Below the pieces are notes generated by a model. It made no database searches, was not told the DNA's origin, and saw nothing but the letters and a program-made list of their open reading frames with translations. This document shows positions 54,587 to 62,589 of a stretch of DNA of 64,000 nt, piece after piece; within the stretch, counting starts at the first letter, position 1; every line of letters starts with the position of its first letter. The position numbers were made by a program, and so were the translations under genes. The stretch comes from Oligoflexia bacterium (GTDB taxonomy: Bacteria; Bdellovibrionota_G; JANQFH01), in the NCBI GenBank assembly GCA_028277945.1, contig JANQFH010000013.1:1-64000 (forward strand). Direction: 5' to 3'.

Positions 54587-56436
54587 ACCACAAACCAAAG
54601 GACAAAGAGTACACCCAAATACATGGTCACCATATAGGCCTTAACATTTGTACGTTGAATCAAGCTGCAGACATAGGCAAACCTTCGTGTACTTACATCA
54701 ATGAGACGCAAAGCGCCTTCAACCAGCCCACCTTCAAAAAGCTGCGTGAATTTAGCTGCAGTCAAAGTCAAGCGTTTGCCGACAAAGGATGTGACAAGTG
54801 CATCGAGATAAAAGCCATCTTCACCCAAGCGCTGCAACCAGGTAAAGCGACTCGATCTCTTAGTCGGCTTCTCCCTAAAAATGATCCACCCTAAGAGGAG
54901 CGCTAAGGTTATCACTCCGATCTCTACTAAGGTTGGCAGCAGCGCGTGCCCACCCTCCTGATTAGCCACAGCCGCAATACCAAGAAACGAAAAGCCGCCC
55001 ACGAGGCTAAGAACTGCCAGCACGGCCATAGGTAGGATCATCACTAAGGGCGACTCATGCAGATGTTGCAGGTCGTCCTTAGGTATCTTCGGCGTACCGA
55101 GAAATACCTTAATAAAGAGGCGCAGGATATAGAGCGTGGTCAACATGGCGGTCAGTAGCCCAACAAGCCAATAGAAGTAATGGCCACCGACATAGCAGTG
55201 ATGCAAAATCGCACCTTTACTGTACCAACCGCTAGTAACATAAGGAAAACCAATAAGCGCTGCAGCGCCGGCAATAAAACAGAGTGTCGTTGGAATCATA
55301 TAGTTCTTGAGGCCACCAATGCGATCAATATGCTGCTCACCCTTAAGCGTATGGATCACCGAACCAGCACCAAGAAATAGCAGCGCTTTATAAAAACCAT
55401 GGCTGATAAGGTGAAACATGCCAGCACCCATGGCACCAATACCTAATGCAAGAAACATGTAACCCAGTTGGCTTACCGTTGAGTAGGCGAGGATGCGTTT
55501 TATATCTTTCTGACCAAGAGCTGCGCAGGCGGCAAAGAAGGCTGTCAACAAACCCACAGCAGCAATGATTTCCATGGTCCACGGCGCCAGCGCAAAGAGA
55601 AAACCGAGCCGCACAACCATGTAGATCCCGGCTGTTACCATCGTGGCTGCATGAATAAGGGCTGAGACCGGAGTTGGTCCGGCCATGGCGTCTGGCAACC
55701 AGACAAGCAGTGGGAATTGAGCTGACTTGCCAACAGCACCGAGAAAGAGCAAAAGCGTGGCAATGGTGATCAGAAAACTAGGTTCTGTGACCATCTGTTT
55801 GAGCGCCACACTGGAGTTGCCAACAGGGTTTACATCCAACAGACCAAACTGTGTCAGTAGTAGCAGCATACCAAGAATAAAACCGGCATCGCCAACACGA
55901 TTCACTAGAAAGGCCTTTTTGCCGGCAATGGCGTTGACGTCTTTGTCAAACCAGAAGCCAATAAGTAGATAAGAACAGAGCCCAACCCCTTCCCAGCCAA
56001 CAAAAAGCGTGACTAAATTGTTAGAGAGTACCAGTAACAGCATGAAGAAGACGAAGAGATTGAGGTAGACAAAGTAGCGCTGTTGATGCCGATCGTGTTC
56101 CATGTAGCCAACTGAGTAGATGTGGATGAGGCCACCAACTCCAGTAATCAACAACACCATCAATTGGGTTATTTCATCCCAGTAGAGCGATACAGAGATT
56201 GCCGCCCCAGGCATGTCCTTTTCAAGACCATAGGGCAGCCAATTTTCGACAAGCAAGTAGTAGAGGCTGTCCGTGCGCAACAAGCCAACAAATGCCGCGA
56301 TCACAAACGCAAACAGCACCGCCAACACAGCAATGCTTGCAACCAGACGTTGCGTTAGTCGTTTGCCGAAAAATGCATTGACAACACTACCAACTAGAGG
56401 GCTGAGGAGAATATATAAGAGCAGTGGTTCAGACAT
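54574..56436 (-). CDS. nuoL: NADH-quinone oxidoreductase subunit L
   Basis: The 620-residue antiporter-like subunit has FVGWEGVGLCSYLLIGFW and KSAQFPLLVWLPDAMAGPTP motifs and the long C-terminal region that includes the lateral helix. It sits at the distal end of the membrane arm. The start is ATG 56436, 2 bases after the nuoK stop; TTG 56442 is the longer alternative. Confidence 0.95.
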   Translation of the reverse strand: MSEPLLLYILLSPLVGSVVNAFFGKRLTQRLVASIAVLAVLFAFVIAAFVGLLRTDSLYYLLVENWLPYGLEKDMPGAAISVSLYWDEITQLMVLLITGVGGLIHIYSVGYMEHDRHQQRYFVYLNLFVFFMLLLVLSNNLVTLFVGWEGVGLCSYLLIGFWFDKDVNAIAGKKAFLVNRVGDAGFILGMLLLLTQFGLLDVNPVGNSSVALKQMVTEPSFLITIATLLLFLGAVGKSAQFPLLVWLPDAMAGPTPVSALIHAATMVTAGIYMVVRLGFLFALAPWTMEIIAAVGLLTAFFAACAALGQKDIKRILAYSTVSQLGYMFLALGIGAMGAGMFHLISHGFYKALLFLGAGSVIHTLKGEQHIDRIGGLKNYMIPTTLCFIAGAAALIGFPYVTSGWYSKGAILHHCYVGGHYFYWLVGLLTAMLTTLYILRLFIKVFLGTPKIPKDDLQHLHESPLVMILPMAVLAVLSLVGGFSFLGIAAVANQEGGHALLPTLVEIGVITLALLLGWIIFREKPTKRSSRFTWLQRLGEDGFYLDALVTSFVGKRLTLTAAKFTQLFEGGLVEGALRLIDVSTRRFAYVCSLIQRTNVKAYMVTMYLGVLFVLWFVVWRH

Positions 56437-56438
56437 AG

Positions 56439-56741
56439 TCAATCTCGCAATTCGCGCAAATCGGTGATGTCACTAAGCTGAATGTTCTTGTTGTGTTTGA
56501 ATATCTGTAGCATCAAGGCAAAGCCGATGGCTGCTTCGGCTGCGGCAATGGCAATGACAAAGAAAACCATGATCTGTCCATGCATATTGCCCCAGAGGCG
56601 TGAAAAACTCACAAGAGTGATGTTGACACCGTTGAGAACCACCTCAATACACATAAAGAGGCTGATGGCATCCTTACGAAAGAGTATGCCGAGAGCCCCG
56701 ATCAAAAAGACGACCATTCCTGTTACTAGAAAAAAGTTCAC
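56439..56741 (-). CDS. nuoK: NADH-quinone oxidoreductase subunit K
   Basis: This 100-residue, three-TM protein has the conserved FMCIEVVLNGVNITLV (two membrane Glu region) and FFVIAIAAAEAAIGFAL. GTG start overlapping the nuoJ stop (GTGA), so the genes are coupled. Confidence 0.95.
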   Translation of the reverse strand: MNFFLVTGMVVFLIGALGILFRKDAISLFMCIEVVLNGVNITLVSFSRLWGNMHGQIMVFFVIAIAAAEAAIGFALMLQIFKHNKNIQLSDITDLRELRD

Positions 56742-57250
56742 CTGCTCTTCTTCCTCGTCAAATAGACGACCCCGACAATGACAGCAACAAGCACCACTGA
56801 GATGATTTCAAATGCAAAGGCGTACTGTTGTAGCAACAAGCTGCCAAAGCCACGAATCGTGCCAAAGTCGTCAGCCACGCTCGTCGACATTATGTCGGCA
56901 GCCGGACCAAACAGCAAACTCAGTGGCAATAACCCCGCCACAAACATGAGCAGAAACAGAGCAACAAGAATGATTTTTTGGCGACGACGCCATAGAGAGC
57001 TTTCAACTCCGAGCAACATGAGGATGTAGATAAAAAGCACGAGAATACCGCCCGCGTAGATGAGTACTTGGGCTGCGGCAATAAAGGTGGCTTTTAGTAG
57101 AACAAAGAGCACCGCAGCAGTCAGTAGGCTGGTTATGAGGCATAGGGCAGCAAAAATTGGTGAACGGGCTGAGACCACCACAATACTCAAAACCACCGTT
57201 AGACTCATGGCGCTATATGTCAGAATGTCTAGAAACAGTTGTGGTGACAT
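56738..57250 (-). CDS. nuoJ: NADH-quinone oxidoreductase subunit J
   Basis: This 170-residue, five-TM protein has QVLIYAGGILVLFIYILML, the conserved segment of NuoJ. It lies between nuoH and nuoK. The gap to nuoH is 15 bases, leaving no room for nuoI, which usually sits here. Confidence 0.94.
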   Translation of the reverse strand: MSPQLFLDILTYSAMSLTVVLSIVVVSARSPIFAALCLITSLLTAAVLFVLLKATFIAAAQVLIYAGGILVLFIYILMLLGVESSLWRRRQKIILVALFLLMFVAGLLPLSLLFGPAADIMSTSVADDFGTIRGFGSLLLQQYAFAFEIISVVLVAVIVGVVYLTRKKSR

Positions 57251-57265
57251 CTCAAACCGCCTTCA

Positions 57266-58354
57266 TCATCCCTTCATTGTCCAGATCATATAGACCGCAA
57301 CGACCGCAAGATTGATTAAAGAAACTGGTAGCAGCTTTGTCCAACCAAAGCTCATCAACTGATCGTAACGAAAGCGTGGCAATGTCCAGCGTACCCAGAT
57401 GAAAACGAACAAAAAGAGGGCAATCTTTGCCACCAGCCAGAGAGAGGGAATAAACCAGAGGACTCCATAAAAATCCCAGCCAGTCAAATGTGCCAGATCG
57501 TTCCAAGTGTACCAAGGCAGAAGCTCCCAACCACCAAAGAAGAGCAGAGCGCTCAACGCCGAGCCGAGAATCATGTGAGCGTACTCCACCATATAAAAGG
57601 TGGCAAACTTCATACTGCTGTATTCAATATGAAAGCCAATAATCTCCGTCTCGCCCTCGGGAAGATCAAAAGGTAGGCGGTTTGTCTCTGCAAAGATGCA
57701 GATAAAAAATACCCAAAAGCCGATATGAGCAGGAAAGACGAACCAGATACTCTCCTGAGCAGCAACAATGTCGCCAAGCTTTGCCGAGCCTGCGAGCATA
57801 ACGATACCTATTACAGACAGGCCCAGCGGTATCTCATAGCTGATCGCCTGTGCTGAAGATCGTAAGCCACCCATTAAGGTGTACTTATTGCTCGACGCCC
57901 ACCCGCCAATGAGAATGCCGTAAACCGCCAAGCTGGCAACTGCGAGAAGGTAAATCACACCAATATCGACATCGGCAATGAGGATCGGCATCGCCATACC
58001 GTCAGCAGCCTGATAGAAACCAAAGGGAATGACAGCCATCGCCATAAATGTCGGGAGAAAGGAAAAGGCCGGGCCAAGGAGAAAGAGCAATTTCACCGCT
58101 CGTTTTGGTGCTAAATCTTCCTTAAAGATAAGCTTGATGCCATCGGCAAGCACCTGGAGTAAACCAAAAGGGCCGACTCGATTTGGCCCTAGACGTCCCT
58201 GAATCCACGCAGAGATCTTCCGTTCAAAATAGACCATACCCGGCAACGCCAAACCGAGAAGGGCTGCAAGCACTACGCCTATGCGTAACAACGCTGAGAT
58301 CACCTGTTGCAGCAGCGTCGCATCTGCTACCAGCCATGTTGACAATGTGCTCAT
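57266..58354 (-). CDS. nuoH: NADH-quinone oxidoreductase subunit H
   Basis: The 362-residue membrane protein has ERKISAWIQGRLGPNRVGP near the start and AETNRLPFDLPEGETE, the highly conserved loop near the quinone site. It overlaps nuoG by 4 bases. Confidence 0.96.
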   Translation of the reverse strand: MSTLSTWLVADATLLQQVISALLRIGVVLAALLGLALPGMVYFERKISAWIQGRLGPNRVGPFGLLQVLADGIKLIFKEDLAPKRAVKLLFLLGPAFSFLPTFMAMAVIPFGFYQAADGMAMPILIADVDIGVIYLLAVASLAVYGILIGGWASSNKYTLMGGLRSSAQAISYEIPLGLSVIGIVMLAGSAKLGDIVAAQESIWFVFPAHIGFWVFFICIFAETNRLPFDLPEGETEIIGFHIEYSSMKFATFYMVEYAHMILGSALSALLFFGGWELLPWYTWNDLAHLTGWDFYGVLWFIPSLWLVAKIALFLFVFIWVRWTLPRFRYDQLMSFGWTKLLPVSLINLAVVAVYMIWTMKG

Positions 58355-59751
58355 CGATGCTCCAGCAACGGCAGAAGTTTACCAATAAACTCTTCGCAAG
58401 TGTGTGCCTGCACGGGTGCCTCTAAAAAGGTGTCAAACGACTGCACCACTCCGGCAAAGTTGGTATAGCTGCCATGGATTTCGCCGTGGGCGACACCCGG
58501 CGCCACGTAAAGGGTATTAGCAATAAAAGGCTCCATGTAAGCTCCAAGATAGATAAGCTCATCTATATTTAAGTCTTTTGAAGGAGTTACACCAAAACTC
58601 AAAGCTAATTTAAAAGACTGTTTTAGTTTATTAGGTTCATGAAAACGGCCTTTGAAAATATCCCGTAAGCCTCTTGCATTAGGCCCAAAATCCCAACGCC
58701 GCAGGAGATGATCGCCGCCCTCTTTAAATGGCGGTCCACTGATCGTTGCCGCCGACAGCGAGCCATCGACAAAATCGGCAATGGCTTGAATGTCCTCGTT
58801 GCAGAGCCAATTGGAAACCAGCACAAGGATATCCGTAGCAGCCTCTTGCTGCAGACGCCGTGCCACACTGACAAAAAAGCTCGCCGCATCTATTGGCTCT
58901 CCTCGGTGCCAGAACCCTTCGATACGTCTCCTATTAGTATGATATTTGCTAAAGTAGCTACGACCCTCATCACACATCCAATAGCTGTTGACCTCTTTAT
59001 TAAAGCGAGGCACAACCCTCTGTACCACGTTGTCTTTAATATCGATCTTTGTATTACAACCACGTGGGCAGAGAGGGCAGATGGATTCACGTTTCTCAAG
59101 ATTCCAAACTCTCTCGGCAAAGCGAAAGTTTGTTGGTGACAGAGCTCCCACTGGACAAATATCGGCAGTATTGAGCTGGTAGTCACTCTCGAGGTCTTTC
59201 CCAGGAGCCGTGGCGATCTCTGCACTGTTGCCACGTTGGTGTACATAGAGCTCTTCTTTACCATCGACATCGCGTAGAAACTGCACACAACGCAAACAGA
59301 CGATACAGCGGTCTTTCTCCAACATGAGTTTGTCGCTTAACCGTACTGTCGCCGGAGTACGCTTTTTCTCAACGAAGTCTGTATGCGATCTGCCGTATTT
59401 AAAGGCGTAGTTTTGCAAGTCACACTCTCCAGCCTTATCACAAACGGGACAGTCCAATGGATGGTTGGCCAGTAAAAATTCGAGCGTCCATTTACGCGCC
59501 TCTACGGCAAGCTCACTCTTTGTTCGCACTACCATACCATCACGAACTGGCGTGTTACAGGCGATCTGCGGATGTGGCATACCTTCAACTTCGACAAAAC
59601 AGATGCGGCAGTTGCCAGCCACCGCCAGAGCAGGATGGTAGCAGTAATGAGGGATTTCAATACCGTGCTCCTTGGCAAGATCAATCAAGTTTACACCGGG
59701 TGCGGTCTTGATCTCCTTATCGTCAATCTTTACGCTAATCTCTGGGTTCAT
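58351..59751 (-). CDS. nuoG: NADH-quinone oxidoreductase subunit G, short form
   Basis: The 466-residue protein has the N-terminal 2Fe-2S ferredoxin domain (CYHPALAVAGNCRIC). It also has the HPLDCPVCDKAGECDLQ segment with the His-ligated cluster, a 4Fe-4S domain (CIVCLRCVQF) and the CPLCPRGC...CDEGRS cluster that begins the molybdopterin-type domain. The rest of that domain is very short, ending after about 180 residues. Typical NuoG has 680-900 residues, so most of the redox-inert C-terminal part is missing. The stop overlaps the nuoH start, so this is not a local frameshift scar. Confidence 0.92.
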   Translation of the reverse strand: MNPEISVKIDDKEIKTAPGVNLIDLAKEHGIEIPHYCYHPALAVAGNCRICFVEVEGMPHPQIACNTPVRDGMVVRTKSELAVEARKWTLEFLLANHPLDCPVCDKAGECDLQNYAFKYGRSHTDFVEKKRTPATVRLSDKLMLEKDRCIVCLRCVQFLRDVDGKEELYVHQRGNSAEIATAPGKDLESDYQLNTADICPVGALSPTNFRFAERVWNLEKRESICPLCPRGCNTKIDIKDNVVQRVVPRFNKEVNSYWMCDEGRSYFSKYHTNRRRIEGFWHRGEPIDAASFFVSVARRLQQEAATDILVLVSNWLCNEDIQAIADFVDGSLSAATISGPPFKEGGDHLLRRWDFGPNARGLRDIFKGRFHEPNKLKQSFKLALSFGVTPSKDLNIDELIYLGAYMEPFIANTLYVAPGVAHGEIHGSYTNFAGVVQSFDTFLEAPVQAHTCEEFIGKLLPLLEHR

Positions 59752-60995
59752 TGGATACCTTTTTCAAATTCATGCCGAAATTTGCTGACAAAACTGCGCA
59801 CGGGCAACGCTGCGGCATCACCAAGAGCACAGATGGTACGACGCTCGATCTGATCACACATGGTAATGAGCAAATCGATATCTTCACGACGACCACGACC
59901 CTTGAGCAGTCGTCGTAAAATGTCTTGCATCCACTTTACGCCTTCACGACAAGGAGTGCACTGGCCACACGATTCATGCGCATAGAAACGGGTGATGACA
60001 TAAAGCGCTTCTACCATCGACACGGTTTCGTCCATAATAATGACTGCCGCCGTACCAAACATCGAACCTGCTGCAGCAAGGCTATCGAAATCCATGGAAA
60101 TATCACACTCAGCAGCCGTTAACACAGGACAGGAGGAGCCACCGGGAATCACCGCTTTCAACGCTTTATCATTGGGAATGCCGCCACCATGTTCGAAGAT
60201 GAGTTCCTTGAGATTGATACCCATGGGCAATTCATAGACACCAGGACGTTTGACTCTGCCGCTCAGGCAGTAGAGTTTTGGGCCTTTGGCCTTATCGTTG
60301 CCAATAGAACGAAACCACTTGACTCCACGGTCCAAAATAAACGGTACCAAACAGAGGGTCTCAACGTTATTGACGTTTGTTGGCGAGCGCCACAGGCCGT
60401 GGGTGGCAGGGAAGGGTGGTTTTAGTCGCGGGTAACCACGCTTACCCTCTAACGACTCCAACAGCGCGGTTTCTTCGCCACAGATATAGGCACCTGCACC
60501 GCGATGTAAGTAGAGCTCAAAACTAAACTTCGATCCAAGAATATTATTGCCAAGAAAACCCTTTTCATAGGCTTGGGCTATGGCCTTTTCTATAATTGGT
60601 GTGATCTCAGTAAACTCGCCACGTAAGTAGATGAAACCAATGTTCATCGACATGGCAAAGCCGCTAATAACCATAGACTCAATAATCAGATGGGGATCCC
60701 AAGTCAAAAGAGCTCGATCTTTGAAGGTTCCAGGTTCTGACTCATCCGCATTACAGACAAGATAACGATTACCAGGGCGTTCTTCCACCGAGGGCACAAA
60801 GCTCCATTTCATGCCGGTTGGAAAACCAGCGCCACCAAGGCCTCTTAGACCGGCATCTTTTACTGTCTGGATAATTTCCTCAGGTGCGCGCTGCTTGAGT
60901 GTGCTTTTCAACACACGGTAACCGCCATCGGCCATGTAGGTATCTACATCGCGGTACTGAGAATCATTGAAGTGGCGGCTAAGAACAGGCTCCAT
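59748..60995 (-). CDS. nuoF: NADH-quinone oxidoreductase subunit F
   Basis: The 415-residue protein has the NADH site GLRGLGGAGFPTGMKW, the FMN-binding GAGAYICGEETALLESLEG and the 4Fe-4S motif ESCGQCTPCREG. It takes electrons from NADH. The start is ATG 60995, overlapping the nuoE stop by one base. It is part of the tight nuo operon. Confidence 0.96.
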   Translation of the reverse strand: MEPVLSRHFNDSQYRDVDTYMADGGYRVLKSTLKQRAPEEIIQTVKDAGLRGLGGAGFPTGMKWSFVPSVEERPGNRYLVCNADESEPGTFKDRALLTWDPHLIIESMVISGFAMSMNIGFIYLRGEFTEITPIIEKAIAQAYEKGFLGNNILGSKFSFELYLHRGAGAYICGEETALLESLEGKRGYPRLKPPFPATHGLWRSPTNVNNVETLCLVPFILDRGVKWFRSIGNDKAKGPKLYCLSGRVKRPGVYELPMGINLKELIFEHGGGIPNDKALKAVIPGGSSCPVLTAAECDISMDFDSLAAAGSMFGTAAVIIMDETVSMVEALYVITRFYAHESCGQCTPCREGVKWMQDILRRLLKGRGRREDIDLLITMCDQIERRTICALGDAAALPVRSFVSKFRHEFEKGIQ

Positions 60996-61492
60996 CAAGA
61001 CTTCTCCAACAGTCGGGTTAGATCCTCTGGAAGGTTGTCAGCATCAACCTTCTCAAACAGCTTCTCGTCGACCATCATCACTGGGGCTTTATCACACGCG
61101 GCTAGACACTCGGCCTCAAGCAGCAAGAAACGGCCATCTGTAGAACTCTGCCCTGGCTCAGTCTGCAACCGTTCTATAAGATTTTTCTTCAGACGCTCAC
61201 TACCACAGAGGTAGCAGGAAAGGTTCCTGCAGATGATCACTTCATGCTTAGCCCTCTTTTTAAAGCGAAACATGTCATAGAAGTTAGCTGTGCCATAGAC
61301 ATGGCTAGGTGTGGTATCAAGAAGTTCGGCCACGAGGTCCACGACTTCCGGGCTGATATGGTCAAACTCTTCTTGAGCAATATGCAGCACAGGAATCAGC
61401 GCTGCAACCTTTTCAGGATAGTGCGAAATGAGCTCCTCTACCTGCTGCATAGCTTTGCGGCTGAACCGTAGTTTATTCTTCTGCGTTCCCAT
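60995..61492 (-). CDS. nuoE: NADH-quinone oxidoreductase subunit E
   Basis: This 165-residue thioredoxin-like protein holds a 2Fe-2S cluster, with ligands in ICRNLSCYLCG and AECLAACDKAP. The rest includes HVYGTANFYDMF, typical of NuoE. It forms the peripheral NADH-oxidising tip with NuoF. Its gene overlaps nuoC by 20 bases. Confidence 0.95.
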   Translation of the reverse strand: MGTQKNKLRFSRKAMQQVEELISHYPEKVAALIPVLHIAQEEFDHISPEVVDLVAELLDTTPSHVYGTANFYDMFRFKKRAKHEVIICRNLSCYLCGSERLKKNLIERLQTEPGQSSTDGRFLLLEAECLAACDKAPVMMVDEKLFEKVDADNLPEDLTRLLEKS

Positions 61493-62021
61493 CTCGACTC
61501 TGTTGCTTTCTCATTTTCTTGAGTGAAGATTTGCGTGGCCACTCAGGTGGGCCGTGCAACGGAAAGTCTTTGCGCAGTGGATAGCCTTCCATCGTTTCTG
61601 TCATCAGAATACGTTGCAGCGAAGGATGGCCGCGAAACTGGATACCAAACATGTCATAGGTCTCACGCTCTAACCACAACGCCCCTTGCCATATCGATGA
61701 GATACTGGGTAATTCTGGCAGGTTACCTGAGGTGTCCTCTCCTGGTAGCGGCACCTTGATACGAAGTTTGCTACCATGTCTATCAGAGCCTAGGTGGTAT
61801 ACGACCTCGAAACGGTGTGGTTGCGACCGATCATGGTCGACCGCAGTAATGTCAATAAGATGCTGAAAGGCTAGCTCCTCATCATCGCGCACGCAGTGAA
61901 TCACGTCCATCAACGCATCAGGGGGTGTGGTAACACTAACCTCGTCACGAAAAAGATCCGTAGCAACCAACTGATTCCCACATAGCTGCGTAATCTTATT
62001 AAGCAATGCCTTTGCCAACAT
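61473..62021 (-). CDS. nuoC: NADH-quinone oxidoreductase subunit C
   Basis: The 182-residue protein has WLERETYDMFGIQFRGHP and LRKDFPLHG, the hallmark of the 30-kDa subunit. It is not fused to NuoD. The start is ATG 62021. The 53-base gap to nuoA, where nuoB is expected, has no coding content for that subunit. No good ribosome binding site was seen. Confidence 0.94.
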   Translation of the reverse strand: MLAKALLNKITQLCGNQLVATDLFRDEVSVTTPPDALMDVIHCVRDDEELAFQHLIDITAVDHDRSQPHRFEVVYHLGSDRHGSKLRIKVPLPGEDTSGNLPELPSISSIWQGALWLERETYDMFGIQFRGHPSLQRILMTETMEGYPLRKDFPLHGPPEWPRKSSLKKMRKQQSRDGNAEE

Positions 62022-62074
62022 GCTAGTGTAGTGCCCTACAAATGTTTTGTAAATTCGTTCTGTGGAGCAACGTA

Positions 62075-62449
62075 CTAGTCCCAATCAAAGGCTTGACGCC
62101 GATAACAGTAGACCAGGCCAAAAAGAAGAACCAAGAGGAAGATACCAATGAAGACAATCGCTGAAGCGCTGTTTCCTGAGGCTATTTCATGGCGAAAACG
62201 TACAGCCCAAGGAATAAAAAAAGCGGCTTCAACGTCAAAGATGATGAAGATGAGTGCCACCGTAGCGTATTTGATTGGCACTTGCTCGCCTTGACCTGTT
62301 GGTGCTATCACCGTGTCGACACCACACTCATAGGTGGTTGCCTTTTCTGCGAGTGGCCGCTGCGGGCCAAAAAAACGCGATAACAACAGAAGCGTTGCCG
62401 CCACCCCGACCAACACCAGAAACAGTAATAATATCGGGACGTAACTCAT
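62075..62449 (-). CDS. nuoA: NADH-quinone oxidoreductase subunit A
   Basis: This 124-residue, three-TM protein has TYECGVD, with the conserved Cys loop, and IFIIFDVEAAFFIPWAV. It is the first gene of the leftward operon, with a sigma-70-like promoter upstream. Confidence 0.96.
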   Translation of the reverse strand: MSYVPILLLFLVLVGVAATLLLLSRFFGPQRPLAEKATTYECGVDTVIAPTGQGEQVPIKYATVALIFIIFDVEAAFFIPWAVRFRHEIASGNSASAIVFIGIFLLVLLFGLVYCYRRQAFDWD

Positions 62450-62589
62450 CTGACGGTATTCCCCAAGAAAAGTCAGACCAAGTTATAAGGGTTTGCCGCG
62501 CAAGCGCAAGAAAAAACAACCCCTTGCCGCCGTAGGGTTTTGCCTCGGCAACACTTGTTTGTTACAATTTTTTTAAGCGGTTATCACGC
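62450..62589. other. Divergent promoter region between nuoA and the kinase gene
   Basis: This 140-base region separates nuoA (leftward) from the Ser/Thr kinase gene (rightward). It contains the nuo promoter at 62482-62509 and an AT-rich stretch near 62560-62575. No clear kinase promoter was found. Confidence 0.5.
62482..62509 (-). promoter_or_regulatory. Sigma-70-type promoter of the nuo operon
   Basis: On the minus strand TTGCGC (62509-62504) and TATAAC (62487-62482) are separated by 16 bases, and about 32 bases lie between the -10 and the nuoA ATG. The same hexamers and spacing occur upstream of the gene at 6065. Confidence 0.6.

Noticed and set aside
62022-62074. Fragment of nuoB between nuoA and nuoC
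   Set aside because: The 53 bases contain no piece that resembles NuoB, so it is not a pseudogene remnant.
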